This document shows, in pieces, positions 1-10,706 of a DNA stretch of 64,000 nt. Position numbers and translations under genes: made by a program. This DNA comes from Notospermus geniculatus (taxonomy: Eukaryota > Nemertea > Pilidiophora > Heteronemertea > Lineidae), in contig NMRB01000063.1 in the NCBI GenBank assembly GCA_002633025.1, positions 488,098 through 552,097 of the forward strand. The letters run 5' to 3'. Under the pieces are notes generated by a model. The model was not told the origin of the DNA. It searched no databases and was given only the letters and a program-made list of their open reading frames with translations. Each line of letters opens with the position of its first letter. Within the stretch, counting starts at the first letter, position 1.

Positions 1-275
1 ATTCTTACTCATCTATATATGCAACATTCTTACTCATCTACATATATATGCAACATTCTTACTCATCTATATATGCAACATTCTTACTCATCTATATATG
101 CAACATTCTTACTCATCTACATATATATGCAACATTCTTACTCATCTATATATGCAACATTCTTACTCATCTATATATGCAACATTCTTACTCATCTACA
201 TATATATGCAACATTCTTACTCATCTATATATGCAACAAACTTACTCATCTATATATGCAACATTCTTACTCATC
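1..275. repeat. Minisatellite with 25/29-bp units in a 79-bp higher-order period
   Basis: About eleven tandem copies of a 25-bp unit (ATTCTTACTCATCTATATAT followed by GCAAC) are present. Every third copy is a 29-bp variant with an extra ACAT before the ATAT run. Unit lengths from base 1 read 25, 29, 25, 25, 29, 25, 25, 29, 25, 25, plus a partial unit, so blocks of 79 bp (26-104, 105-183, 184-262) repeat as a whole. The array is cut by the window edge, so its true length is unknown. Open frames across it are only stop-free repeat translations (MQHSYSS-like) and are not genes. Confidence 0.97.
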
Positions 276-1054
276 ATGCTCAGACATCAACGGAAATAAA
301 CTCCTATTTTGTGGCTTCTTGTCAAACCAATCTGTCTTCCATCTGATGTACTTCGTGGCCAGCATGACATACTAATTTAAAAAACTGTGTTGAAAGAAGC
401 AATCACATGCAGATAAGTCTGTTTGATTTGACTATAAATATGCATACATGACTTGGGACTTCCGTGTTGATCTCTGATGTCTTCCCTAATGATAATCACT
501 GAAGCAACAAGGACATGAAGGATCTCATTAAGGTTGCACAGATTTCACACCCTAATGAGGGACTGAATGTGCTGACCATGAGGGACCGGAGGTGCTGACC
601 ATCATCCAGGTTATTTACACACGAGAGCACATGGATGTGATGATGAAAACAATGACATCATGGACGTCATGTCATTCTGATGTCACAAAGCATGACGTCA
701 CTCTTTAGTCTGTTATTTATGCTAAAATGGTCAACTTTCAATCAAATTCAGTGTGAGTTTTCTTCAAAATCATAAATACAGCAGGTCTGTACCTGTACTT
801 GTGATAGAAACATAAAATTCGAAATTCAATAGATCGTTTCCGATAGGCCTACTTCAGGCCTAGAAGAAGGATGTATTTTCAGAATTAATTGGTCATATCA
901 CAATTGTTTTGTATTGTACCTCAACACCCGTCCTTTTGTTTGAAATATTGTCCAATAGCGCCATCTTCAGCTGAATGGAATAACTGTAGAGGTGTTGCCT
1001 TGGTCATTTCACATTACATTTCACATTCATCTGGTGTAGTTTTGCATAACTCTA

Positions 1055-1216
1055 ATGCAGGGGTGGATCCAGGATTTGGAAAAGAGGGGGCGCCCAGTGC
1101 TAGGAACATTGAAATTTGCACCCAATTCTAGAATTTCACGGTCAATTTTACAGATTTGTTGGTCAAAAGGGGAGGTGCGCTCTCGGTGCTCCCCCTCTGT
1201 ATCCGCGCCTGCATGT
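1055..1216. mobile_element. Dispersed GGATCCAGGATTT-type non-autonomous element
   Basis: The ends are imperfect inverted repeats: ATGCAGGGGTGGATCCAG on the left, and the reverse complement of CTGTATCCGCGCCTGCAT on the right. The interior has a G-rich left part and a CCCCCTCTG right part. A related but rearranged piece sits at 52789-52860. No coding potential is visible. The superfamily cannot be assigned from this copy. Confidence 0.6.
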
Positions 1217-2642
1217 ATAATGATTGTCAAGAAAATCATGATTGTGAGATTTAATTTCTAATCTGTAACCATTTTCAATTTCCTGGAAGTAACATGTTTG
1301 AATTGGATATAGAACAATGTAGAATATTCACAACTTCAAATAGTTTTTATAGAAGATCGAAGGCTTGTTTCAACTTCTCAACTTTATCTTAGAGAAAATT
1401 CTGTTGGTTACACTTGCAGAATGAATAGCCTCTTGGGCTCCCATGGGGATGGCTATTTCATCTATTCCAGTTTGCTCTTGTCGCTTGGGTAAATGGGCCA
1501 CTTTCTTGATACAGGTAGATGGTTTTATGTTTTTAGTGAAAGCATTTCTTAGTAATCCAGTCTGTCCAAAACTGCAAGTTGGATGTTGCCTAGAATGTGC
1601 ATATTATTGGAGAGGGAGTGGAGGGGAATGTGGTTGGCCCGGCCACCAAGGCCTTGAGATTTTACTGATTCAGGTGTGGATTTTCTTGCTCACCACTGAG
1701 TTGATGTTGACATATTCACAAAACTGCATGTGTAGCTGGGGCGCTCACTTATCTATTTTTGGTAACTGTCAACGATATGGACTTTGTCAAGTTTACCAAC
1801 CTCAAGCTGTTGAAGGTAACTCTTTGTAATCTTACAAAATCAGCTTGCTTGGACTGACCCTTTTTGCTCTGACCTCAGATTGGAAAAGGAGTTTGTAGAA
1901 CTCATTCGCAGGTTTTTGTGCATTTCCAACTTTTGCATGAATGGGAGCTAAAACAAAGAAAGTAAAATGAGCTCCGAGTGGGGATGAGAATGATGAAGAG
2001 CGAGGAATTGTAACTCAGTTATTTTTCTAATCACCATATAATTTTGCATCTGAATTCTGATATGCCACTGCTACAAGCTGGTCCATTTGACTGTGGTTGC
2101 ATCGAGGTATATGATATTGACACACCGGTTAAAACAAAGGCTTCACAAGGGTTTGCGACCGTGAATCCATTCTTAACCGGCATGTCTCTATACCGTATCT
2201 CTATCGAATGACAACCTAAACAAATGATGAAATTCGTATCCAATCTCACATCAATGTCTGTTGACGAAGATGGACAAATTTAAAAATCAACCAACCGTGA
2301 ATCAAACCCGATACTTCCAAGTCACAGGGAGTTGCCACTATCGACTACCCTGTTTGCTCTTTCCTGTCATGTGCGAGTTTTCCGTCACAGTGGACTTGTT
2401 CAGCATCAGTTTATTGGTGAACCCTGCGTTGTATATTCCGTTGTACTGAGTGGTTGTGGCTGGGATCCATTCATCAAGGTTGCGTGTTGATTAGGGTTGC
2501 TCCATTCATGTCTTTACTTCAGCATTTATCACCTTGCCCTGAGACAGTCGGTCATTATTCATTGAGATGGATGTGGATCTTTCTTGGGGGTTGACAGGAC
2601 CATCAGCACATTTGGTTTAATGTGTCCTTTGGAGTGCTTCCT

Positions 2643-3104
2643 AGCTCACCTGGTGAGCTTATGCCATAGTGGTTTGTCCGTTGTTGTTGACAATTATCTT
2701 TTACAGAGCACTTTGTAAACTGTTGGAGGTATTGATTAACTTTCACAATTTGGTGTGAATATGAACCCATATACCCTTCATGTGCCCACTAACTTTTTCC
2801 CTATTGAACTTCAAGTGTGGCCACCAGATGGCCATCTTGAAAAATAAACATTCGGCCATATCACATGAACAATAGCAGCTAGAAAGTTCTAACCTGGTGT
2901 GAATATGTATCTAGATACTTTCTTTATGTACGCTTTTGGCCGAGTTAAGTTTCAAATATGGCTGCCTGGTGGCCATTTTGAAAAAAAATGACTTGTCAAT
3001 ATCTCATGAACAACAGCAACGCGAATGTTATAACCTGGTGTGAAACTGTATCGAGTTACCATTTTATGTGTATGACGAATTTTGACCCTGGACCCAGGTG
3101 AGCA
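2643..3104. mobile_element. AGCTCACCTG-type fold-back element with internal ~125-bp tandem units
   Basis: The left end AGCTCACCTGGTGAGC and the right end CCCAGGTGAGCAC are inverted to each other. Between them, two to three diverged units of roughly 125 bp repeat the same order of phrases: a GGTGTGAATATG-type phrase, then TTCAAGTGTGGCC or TTTCAAATATGGC, then GGCCATYTTGAAAAA, then ATCTCATGAACAA. A short relative of the AGCTCAC...GTGAGC end occurs at 59551-59567. No ORF is present. From memory, similar AGCTCACCTG repeats are common in marine invertebrate genomes. Confidence 0.65.
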
Positions 3105-4119
3105 CATTGTCTGTGGACCATTTATTCCTTTGGATCACTCCTTTCGGTATCCCAAAGCCATGCACTGAGGAACTTAATTTTCACCCAACAAACGATTCGT
3201 GTTTCACAAAGCAACTCCCACACAGAATAGCAGACGTTGTGTTGCTTGTTTTTATAGGCCTCAACAAAATCCAGACACCGTTCTAATTGGTTGTATCGCT
3301 GTCACATGATCACCTCGTGTTTTAACTAAACCTTGCAGCCATCACAAAGCCTCTTTTTTAAGGGGGAGGGGGATAGTTTTTGTCACCAAGTCTGTTGTCA
3401 AGATAAATCAGTGCACGAACTGATGAACAATTAGTAAGGGTTAGACTTAAGCTGGTTTCAGGTGCCTTTTTATGAAGATTAGTCTCCCTGATTAATAAGC
3501 GTGGAAAGATCTGTATTGATGCTTGCTGTGACTAGCGAACATCATCCCGTTTGTAACCATCATGCAGAGCTAGCACCTGATTCCGACTGCTTGATTATTT
3601 CTCCCAAACACACAGGTGAAAAACAACATAAACTTCAATACAGTCCACCAACATTATCAGAATGATGTTCGCACTTAAACGTAAAGAGGTGTTTCATTTA
3701 GCTTGAGATCAGAACAAGCGTGGTTTTGTGTGGTATCTTTCATAGGTATCTTCGTCCTGTAGGAGATGGTGATGCGTGCTGCAGGTAGTAGCTAAATGCA
3801 AGAACAACTGGTGTCTGTTTCAGGAGTATTCGCTGGTTGTGTGGAGGGTTGTTCCAAGTCATATAATTTATGTGATGTCAATTTCATTTTGGGATATGTG
3901 CTGAGTGTAGTGGATCATGATGGTACCGCCTCCGATGTCAAAACTCTACTTACATGACTTAACTATTAACAAAAATTGTCCCGATTAAAAAATTCTAGAC
4001 AAATCCCAAGTTTGCATTCCCTAGTTTGCATCTGGGTTTTGTAATTAACTCTCTGCCTCATCTTTAAAAGTTGATGTGTTGAAATTGACATGATATAAAG
4101 ACGTAACTTGCATCGTAAG

Positions 4120-4225
4120 TTTCGGTGTGACATCAAATGGAGTGTATGGCATATTTGTGCTGATTGCCAAAAAGGCCAGATGTACTCACAGATCGAGTTG
4201 AAATTTGCCTATTTGGGAGTTGTCT
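4120..4225 (+). repeat. Dispersed repeat shared with 24748-24870
   Basis: The two places share, in the same order, ACATCAAATGGAGTGYATGG, a GCTGAT(T/AAT)GC(A)AAAAA stretch, a CAGA-CGAGT stretch and TTGTCTATT. The two copies are diverged and no reading frame is kept open in both. It is probably an old dispersed element fragment lying in the intron or upstream DNA. The copy here ends about 100 bases before the splice acceptor of the proposed coding exon. Confidence 0.5.
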
Positions 4226-4318
4226 ATTCCAGCTTTTGAATCTTCGTCCCCCATCTCATGAAATGAAATGACTTACTGTCATGGTCAACTAACAAATTTC
4301 TATGTTGCATCGTTTCAG

Positions 4319-4336
4319 AACAGACGGATCACCTGA
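4319..4336 (+). other. celf: 5' untranslated part of the proposed first coding exon
   Basis: The exon is preceded by CTAAC and a pyrimidine-rich stretch ending TTTCAG (4313-4318), a good splice acceptor. The 18 transcribed bases before the first in-frame ATG include an in-frame TGA at 4334-4336, directly next to that ATG. This closes the reading frame on its 5' side. Because an acceptor precedes it, at least one more non-coding 5' exon is expected upstream. Confidence 0.5.
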
Positions 4337-4401
4337 ATGCACACTGCTTACCTTAACATGCCTCAAGTTCAGGTTGAGTCGCCGAGGCCCGTAGCTTTTG
4401 G
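4337..4401 (+). CDS. celf: Proposed first coding exon of the CELF gene (N-terminus)
   Basis: The exon runs from the acceptor at 4317-4318 to a strong donor, TGG|GTAAGT, at 4402. An in-frame TGA sits just before the first ATG (4337). A second in-frame ATG at 4358 has A at -3 (AACATGCC) and may be the better start. The short peptide reads MHTAYLN then MPQVQVESPRPVAF, followed by two bases, GG. The exon therefore ends in phase 2. The exon at 31298 begins T-AGT-AAA-AGT-ATG, which is open only if entered in phase 2; the other two frames hit TAG or TGA at once. Joining gives GGT (Gly), then SKS, then the known CELF start region. Known vertebrate CELF1/2 isoforms also carry variable N-terminal extensions before their RRM1 exon (from memory). 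I infer the join from phase and splice signals only; there is no transcript evidence. The intron between would be 26.9 kb. Confidence 0.5.
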
Positions 4402-4618
4402 GTAAGTGAATTATTGATAAAAAACCCAGCATCTTCTACAGGGTGTATCGAAGTAAATCTGTCGATGAGTATTTACTTTTATTTGCATTAGGGTATCACC
4501 AGATTCAGATTTTCCTGAAGTCATTGTTTGCTGTAAGGATTTTCATGAGTGTTGTGTTTGACCTGAAAAGCATTTGGTCATCAACCAATCAGATTTCTCT
4601 GTTCTGATGTAGAGTTTG

Positions 4619-4632
4619 GCCACTAGGGGGCA
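4619..4632 (+). promoter_or_regulatory. CTCF-core-like motif
   Basis: The bases GCCACTAGGGGGCA fit the CCASYAGRKGGC core of the bilaterian CTCF motif. They lie about 220 bases downstream of the proposed first-coding-exon donor. A second match, CCACCAGGGGGCC, is at 62121-62133. Motif matches alone are weak, since similar words also occur inside dispersed repeats. Confidence 0.25.
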
Positions 4633-5260
4633 TTTTCTTTAAAATGAATATTCCTAACCTCCAGTTAATGCAGATTGGCAACAAAAGATGCTGGGATTTT
4701 GTTGTTCTGTAAAATTGTAATCTAGAAATTGTTGTAGCTTACGTTGCATATTCCCAAACTTGCAAATAGGCCTACAAAAAACATGACGAATGGAAACTTG
4801 GGGATTTACCCTCATTTGGATCTGTTGTGCTTGGTTTGTTAAACCAGTTACGCTCTAAAGATTGCTAGGATGTTCCAGTAATCAAATGAGTTACGACCTT
4901 AATGAGATTTTCCTAGTAAAAAAGTTTGCAAATTTGCTACACTGGAGTTTTAGTCTCCTTGGTAATTTAGAGTGGAGTTATTTCATTTGGGTCATGGGAC
5001 ACAAAAAATATGCTTGACACCCCAAATTTATCGCCATGGTAATGACAAGAGCGAGTAGTTTCTATTGGAATATGTGTCACTGCCAGCAGGAAATCGTTCG
5101 CCTTGTATCTGACAAGTCAAGTGGTGAGGTCTCCTGTACGTTAGTTTGACGTACCTGCTGATGTCCATGCCAAGATGTATTGACTGTCCTTTAGTTCTTG
5201 GATGTTCATAAGCCAGAGTAAGGATGATTTCTGAGAGAAAGACTTGGTTCTTTGCACTCA

Positions 5261-5336
5261 CTCTCCTATTCTGTGCGGTGATGAAGGAACAATTACATGT
5301 AATAAGTGTTACGAACCACTGATTATCTCAGGATAG
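5261..5336 (-). mobile_element. Partial copy of the CATCCTGAGGTAATCAGTG fold-back family
   Basis: This copy keeps the interior phrase TGTGCGGTGATGAAGGAA and the right end ACCACTGATTATCTCAGGAT. The matching left terminal repeat is missing. The same interior phrase, reverse complemented, is found in the copy at 14693-14794. Confidence 0.6.
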
Positions 5337-6061
5337 ATGTTGTGCTGATCCCTATGTCATCTTCGTACATCTGATGCTTCAAATTTTGCCCATGATACCC
5401 ATTCTGCTTTGTAAACACATGCCCCGTGAAGCCATCTGATTATGCTATCCCAGTTCCTGCAAGCAAAATTTTTCATCGCATGCCTAGAATTTTGCAAGCT
5501 TCATTATAAATTTGTTTTGAAATACATGTACACTTTTTCATTGCATTACAGATCACGTGAATGTTCATCTTTGTTCAGATTTTATGATTCTCACTGATAG
5601 AGCCTACCAATCAATATATACCCACCTAGTACATGTTACATGAGGCCTGGTGTCATGTACTCTGATTACACACCGTTCTGTTCACTGAAAACTTAATGGG
5701 AAAACTTGAACCAATGCTAAAGTGGTTTTGACTTCCTGTTGCTCGGTAACTTCACTAATGCTACACGTTCGTACCCATGGTGATGCAGTGGAGTCACATG
5801 ATGCTTCGATAGCAGAGGGGTATGGTCGGTTCACTCGCCATGAAGTACAGGGCGGTCCATAATAAATGTTCTATTTCTGGTACCCTCAGAGCAAAATCAC
5901 TTTTAGGGAATCTTTGGAGCACTAAGGCTGAGTTCTGGATCTAAAGCCTCTGGAAATTGAACCTGACATTCAGTGCTCCTGAGACAATGAGAGATGTAGA
6001 GAATGATTGAGAACAATTCCACACTCCTCTTTCTTTATACCACTTTATAAATGTTGCTGCT

Positions 6062-6122
6062 GTATCAGCAATCATCATCATCAGCAGCAGCAGGTGATGG
6101 GAGGAGCAGCAGCAGCAGCGTC
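6062..6122 (+). repeat. Trinucleotide microsatellite (CAT/CAG/AGC)
   Basis: A CAGCAATCATCATCATCAG stretch is followed by GCAGCAGCAG and, after a short break, GGAGCAGCAGCAGCAGCG. It lies in a small open frame, but no splice-supported exon is visible, so I treat it as a simple repeat. Confidence 0.8.
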
Positions 6123-6271
6123 TTGGGCCTCCTGGTTCTTTACCTCCTTCAATGTATCTTTAAAAAATTGTGACTATAGTTCCATCTTGGTCATTTTTGG
6201 GATGCTCACCATGCACATAAAAATTTTTCATCAAATTTTCTGAAGAGTGTATGTTCAGTAAATATTTACAG

Positions 6272-6373
6272 TCATCCTGAGGTAATCAGTTGTTTTTCGC
6301 GCTTGCTCCCTACGTCACTGCCTGGCGATGATGTAGGTAGCCAACTCGAAGAACCACTGATTACCTCAGGATG
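6272..6373. mobile_element. Fold-back element, CATCCTGAGGTAATCAGT ends
   Basis: The left end TCATCCTGAGGTAATCAGT and the right end ACTGATTACCTCAGGATG are inverted copies of each other around about 60 bp of interior. Further copies lie at 5261-5336 (partial) and 14693-14794. It is too short to code for anything; it is a non-autonomous element whose superfamily is not determined. Confidence 0.75.
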
Positions 6374-7077
6374 GTTTACAATGTGGCCTTATGGACACAG
6401 CGAATCTGAATTCAGAAATGTTGCATGAAAAATTTGACAGCTTATGACTACAGCAGGGATTACCATTGCTTTCACATGGGAGTTCAGGTTGAACTCTGGA
6501 GCTTTGTATAAAATGTAATCAACTTCAGCTTGACATTAACATTCCATCAGTTCACTGCTAGTCCCACTTAGAATCTCCCCTTGTCATGAGTTACACAGTG
6601 CTTAGCTCTCATCTTCTAGGACAATGTCATCATCATTTATGGAAGTAAACAATTTGCGTACAGGCCACACATTATAAATTGATATTCAGGGAAATTATCT
6701 TTAGTTGTTTTTGCCACCATTTATGTATTTGTGTACATAAACAGCATCAGATAATTCTCTTTATTTGATGCCATTATGGATGAGCGAACTATGTAATTTG
6801 GCTCAATTATTGCGCTTTACCACGGTGTCATTCGAGAACTTGGTGCTATCAGTTTAACCCTTTTATAGAAAGATGAGTAAAAATTTTACTTTTTTAAAGA
6901 TATTCATTGTCTTAGTAGAGTATAGGATGAGCTTCCTTGTTTATACTCTGTTAAATAGAATTACGTGTACATGTACATGTATGTGTCAGGCAATAGCTAT
7001 TGTGCTAGGCCCATACATCTAAGTGGCCCAATAAGTAATTGCATCCTGAAATCAAGATAGTAAGATTGTATATTCAT

Positions 7078-7432
7078 GTCATATTTCCTTGCATTAATTT
7101 CTCATCTGGTTGTTACATCTTTTCGTTACATCTGCTACATGTACGTAAAAATTTCGTTCCGAAATTACGTCATCACTTGTGTTGTGCACGAATTGTCTCA
7201 TCTGGTGTTACATCTTTTCGTTACATCTGCTACGTAATTTCGTTCCGAAATTACGTCATCACTTGTGTTGTGCGTGAGTCCGTACTCACAGTACTTGCAC
7301 TATGTCAGACGAACAAACTGTCGATTTACTCCATAACTTAAACAAAAACGTCCAAGATATTAATGAGACAATTCGGTCGTACCAGTAACGTAGATTTATT
7401 CAGAAAGTCATATTTCCTTGCATTAATTTCTT
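7078..7432 (+). repeat. Local tandem duplication flanked by a 24-bp direct repeat
   Basis: A unit beginning CTCATCTGG and ending GTGTTGTGC is present twice in tandem (7101-7196 and 7197-7276). The second unit lacks some bases near TACGTAA. The pair sits between two copies of TCATATTTCCTTGCATTAAT plus TTCT, about 330 bp apart (7078 and 7408). Both units contain the short palindromic phrase TTTCGTTCCGAAATTACGT. Confidence 0.75.
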
Positions 7433-7622
7433 TACATGGACATATTCGAAGACATCAAAGAAAAGGGGTAGGTCTGCTTATAAAGCCCTTCCCATATACC
7501 ACACCAGGCAAGGGCACCAATGGCCTCATCCGATGAAAATATTATACATTAACTGATGTGTTTTTCTGCCTGATTTACTTTCCTTTGTTATCAGTCCACA
7601 TTCAACCATCTCATCCCCTCAG

Positions 7623-7883
7623 CTAAGGTATGATTCACCCTAACTTCAACATGGGCAAAGTGCCAGGCCTATGCAACAGACACCACAAGTGAACACAATG
7701 ATTAAACCACAGTATTTACCAGTTGGATGAGCACAACTTTGAATTTGCTATAGCCTCATGGAAACTAAACCATGTTTACCTACATCATTAGATAACTGCG
7801 ACATGGATTATTTACCACTGACCTATGCACATTTCCAAGCTTGGCACTTAGCCCATGTTGAAGTTATGGTGAATGTTACTTTA
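7623..7883. mobile_element. ~260-bp terminal-inverted-repeat element
   Basis: The left arm ATTCACCCTAACTTCAACAT then GGGCAAAGTGCCA is inverted at the right as TGGCACTTAGCCCATGTTGA then AGTTATGGTGAAT. The arms are about 35 bp with few mismatches and enclose about 190 bp of non-coding DNA. It is a typical non-autonomous DNA element. Confidence 0.8.
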
Positions 7884-8389
7884 AGATGACTCCATCCTCC
7901 CACAGCAGTGGTTTCCACCTCGTTTCTGTTCACCTCAATCATTCCTCTTCATCCACTAAGATTGTGTGCGAGTGTATGAAACGGAGCAAGACCAAAGCCC
8001 GGCTATGGGAGGATTGATGTCCCTGTCCCTATAAGGGCCTCGTCTTGTCACTTCTTGTCACATGAATGGCAGTATAAGGGCAGATGCAGAATTATGCCCG
8101 TTTCCGACCATCTGCCTTAGTACACAGTGCAACCACACCTTGCCTCAAGATCACATCCCTTCCTGTTAATATTTGATTAGCCTAGATGTTGGCAGCTGAT
8201 AATCACCCATCATGTGTTATAATATGATGTGTAGTCCTGTGATAGGACATCCTTGTCCAGCAGGGATGTCCCATATTGTATCTCCGTAATGAGCTCTCAA
8301 ATGTCATGCATGGCCAGTCCCATGGTGTTACAGGGTGTCTCAAAAGGTTGTCTCCTGGCTTTGTTCAGGGATATCCTCTTGTAGCCTTA

Positions 8390-8508
8390 GGGTCGTATTT
8401 TAGAACGTTCCTCAACATTAAGGTCGACCTTAAGTCTATTGTAAAACCATCGAGAACAACAGATTTAAGGTGGACCTTAATGTTAAGGAACGTTCTAAAA
8501 TACAGCCC
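8390..8508. mobile_element. Fold-back element, GGGTCGTATTTTAGAACGTT ends
   Basis: The left arm GGTCGTATTTTAGAACGTTC continues into CTCAACATTAAGGT. The right arm is its near-perfect reverse complement ending GAACGTTCTAAAATACAGCC. The arms are about 40 bp with a 30-bp loop. It resembles in style, but not in detail, the GGCCCGTATTCTAGAAGCCT family at 22726 and 47610. Confidence 0.8.
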
Positions 8509-8876
8509 ATTATATCCCCTGGTAACCACTTGTATAACATAAAACTGGGTTCGGAGATTGGACTACTCACAGGGTGCTGAGGGATGCCTCGTTTAACATC
8601 GGACCCAAAAGGCAAAGGGAAAAATCAATTTCATTTTGAGCGAAAGGAAACCTCGTGATGGCCACATCCCAAAACAACCGCTGAGACAATTCTATTATTG
8701 CTGTGTAATGTAGATTGTCTTCGAGTAACATTTTCGTAATTATCTAAATGCCAATAACAACTGTAGTTTCCCACCAGAGGTCTGCCAATGACGGGTTGGC
8801 TATCATCGTTATGTATGGTCTGCATTATTGTTAATTTCAATGTAGCGGTAGGTCTGTAATTGACAAATGTGATGCA

Positions 8877-9068
8877 TTGTCAGGGTTGTCAGTTGGCATA
8901 GTGCAACATCTGCACCTGCCACCAGTGAGATCGCGGGTTCGATTCCCCTTGTGCCAGTGGCTGTATGCAGTAGAGAGGAAGATCTCGTGTAGACATTTTC
9001 CGTGGTATCTGGTTTCCTCCTACATTTTGAAATATTGCCCAGTATTGTTTGATGCACAACTACAGTGC
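8877..9068 (+). mobile_element. tRNA-derived SINE
   Basis: A pol III-type A box (TTGGCATAGTGCA, around 8893-8905) is followed about 30 bases later by a perfect B box, GGTTCGATTCC (8936-8946). The tail TTTCCTCCTACATTTTGAAA then TATTGCCCAGTATTGTTTGA is shared with 58346-58412, and its first part with 26300-26317. No complementary acceptor stem is seen, so it is not a functional tRNA gene. Its family name is not assigned. Confidence 0.7.
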
Positions 9069-9094
9069 ATTGCATAATTGATCTACCTTTATCC

Positions 9095-9330
9095 ATGTAC
9101 CTTCCGCGAACATCACGTGGAAGGTACGCTTCAGTTTGTTGCGTATGGTACGGGTGCGTCACGCGTCTCTTCTGCATGACGTCCGCGCACCACGGGCGAA
9201 TGACCTAACATCTTCACTGCGTGCCTTCCCTGACAGTGCGCGACGTCCGCGGAAGATACGGGGATGGTATGTGCATGACGCTGCATGTGGTACGCGGATG
9301 GTGCAGGGGGCGGAAGGGATGTCAATAGTG
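9095..9330. other. CpG-dense patch with a hairpin at its left edge
   Basis: This stretch carries far more CG dinucleotides than its neighbours (ACGCGTC, CCGCGCACC, GCGCGACGTCCGCGG and others). It starts with a hairpin whose arms are GTACCTTCC and GGAAGGTAC (about 9098-9126). It could be a CpG-rich mobile element, a fragment of one, or a small CpG island. No splice-supported exon or TATA element is obvious. Confidence 0.4.
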
Positions 9331-10638
9331 CAACGTACTGTACAACGTCCTATACTATAATGGTGCTTGCTTGCTATCAAGCTGTTTGTTTCAAGCCAGA
9401 CCTGAGGCAGCATAAAAAGCCAAGACATGGGCCCACTGTTCATTTGCTAGAACTGGCGAACAACTAGGTTATATAGTCACATGCTGGTCCAGCGGGATGC
9501 CTGCAACAGACATGAGCCTGGCCATTACAATTACTATGAAGATTCCCCTATGAGCCATTAACACCAACCACGAACAATGACCACAAATTGGTTTGTCTGG
9601 AGTGCAGAGGTTATGGTAGAAATGAGATGTTTTCATACAAGAACATGATACCGGCAATGTTAGGGGTCCAAAGGGTGTCTAGCATCGTGTGATTTATGCG
9701 CGTACTTGCCATACTTCTTCATGTTTTCCTAAAGATGGCAGCATCACTCACTTTTTAAGTTGTGGTATTTCTTCGTCTCTCATCTCTGTGATGTGGGATG
9801 AATCTGTCATACCTGTATCTGTGCACCTTCAGTGCCTCAGCAATGGTGCATATTTAAGGCATGGTGCATACTTGAGGTAATGCATCGGAATGATGCATAT
9901 GCTGAATATTTGTAGGGGTGTCCTTGGTAAAGGAAGATACGATATCATATCTTGCCTCTGAAGAAGGCACCAACAGTCACAACAAGGTTCCTCCTCTAGA
10001 GCCATGTCCATTTCAGACTTGACTGTGAGGTATCTTTAAACTGTTATAGGTAGCATATTCATCGTCATCTCCACCCAGTGATGCAGTGGATGCTAGAATT
10101 CCAGTTATTTCATTCAGAATCAGAGGAGGGCCAAATCGACTGCGAAGTTGATGACACTTTTGATCCTGGATTACATTTGATCTGTTACCTTTCAATCCCG
10201 ACTTTTGTGGTGATTAAGATTTATTATTGTGCCTAGGCTTTATCTGGCTTGAATTCTAAGCAACTATGCCAATATCAAACAACCTAATCCATTGTAAGCT
10301 GTCCCTGTACCAACTCTACTTGCGGCCATTAATAGTCAGCATGTAACACCAGACACAGGATCATCTGTTGCACTTCTACTCCGTTGAAATGTACACATAG
10401 CTTATCTCCTTTCCCCAACTGTTGCCGAGTTTGATCCCTATCTCCAGTCACATCCAACTTATTGCATTGTGTTCATGGCATTCTCTGTGGCCTGAGAGAT
10501 AAGCGCCAGTTTTGACTAATGTTTCCATGGAATATTACACACAATTAATCAAACATACACACGACTTGAAATGAATGGCCGTATGGACCTTTCGCAGCTG
10601 AAATAATTAGCGTAACTGCAAGCATCAGTAATTGTGAT

Positions 10639-10706
10639 GGACTTTTATGTTGACTATTAGTATATGGAAAAGGACTTTTATGTTAGACTATTACTTTATG
10701 GAAAAT
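10639..10706 (+). repeat. 33-bp tandem duplication
   Basis: GGACTTTTATGTTGACTATT plus AGTATATGGAAAA is followed directly by a close copy beginning GGACTTTTATGTTAGACTAT. It is non-coding. Confidence 0.85.

Larger units (their letters stand above)
276..4318. other. Non-coding stretch upstream of the proposed first coding exon
   Basis: No coding exon can be supported here; all open frames are short and unrelated to anything I recognise. The stretch holds a dispersed element at 1055-1216, a fold-back element at 2643-3104, a perfect TGACGTCA octamer at 693-700, and a segment at about 2095-2215 that matches, on the opposite strand, 47990-48125. The proposed exon at 4319 starts after a splice acceptor. 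So part of this stretch should be an intron, with a still earlier non-coding exon and a promoter that I cannot place. Confidence 0.6.

Noticed and set aside
19-375. 118-codon frame of MQHSYSS/LIYICNILTH repeats
   Set aside because: It is the minisatellite read in frame; the repeat is open in all three frames.
693-700. TGACGTCA as a CRE promoter site
   Set aside because: The same octamer appears several times in the window (for example near 13717, 18371, 22294 and 25625), some inside repeats, and no promoter can be placed here.
8879-8955. Functional tRNA gene
   Set aside because: A and B boxes are present but there is no acceptor or anticodon stem pairing, and the sequence continues into a SINE tail.
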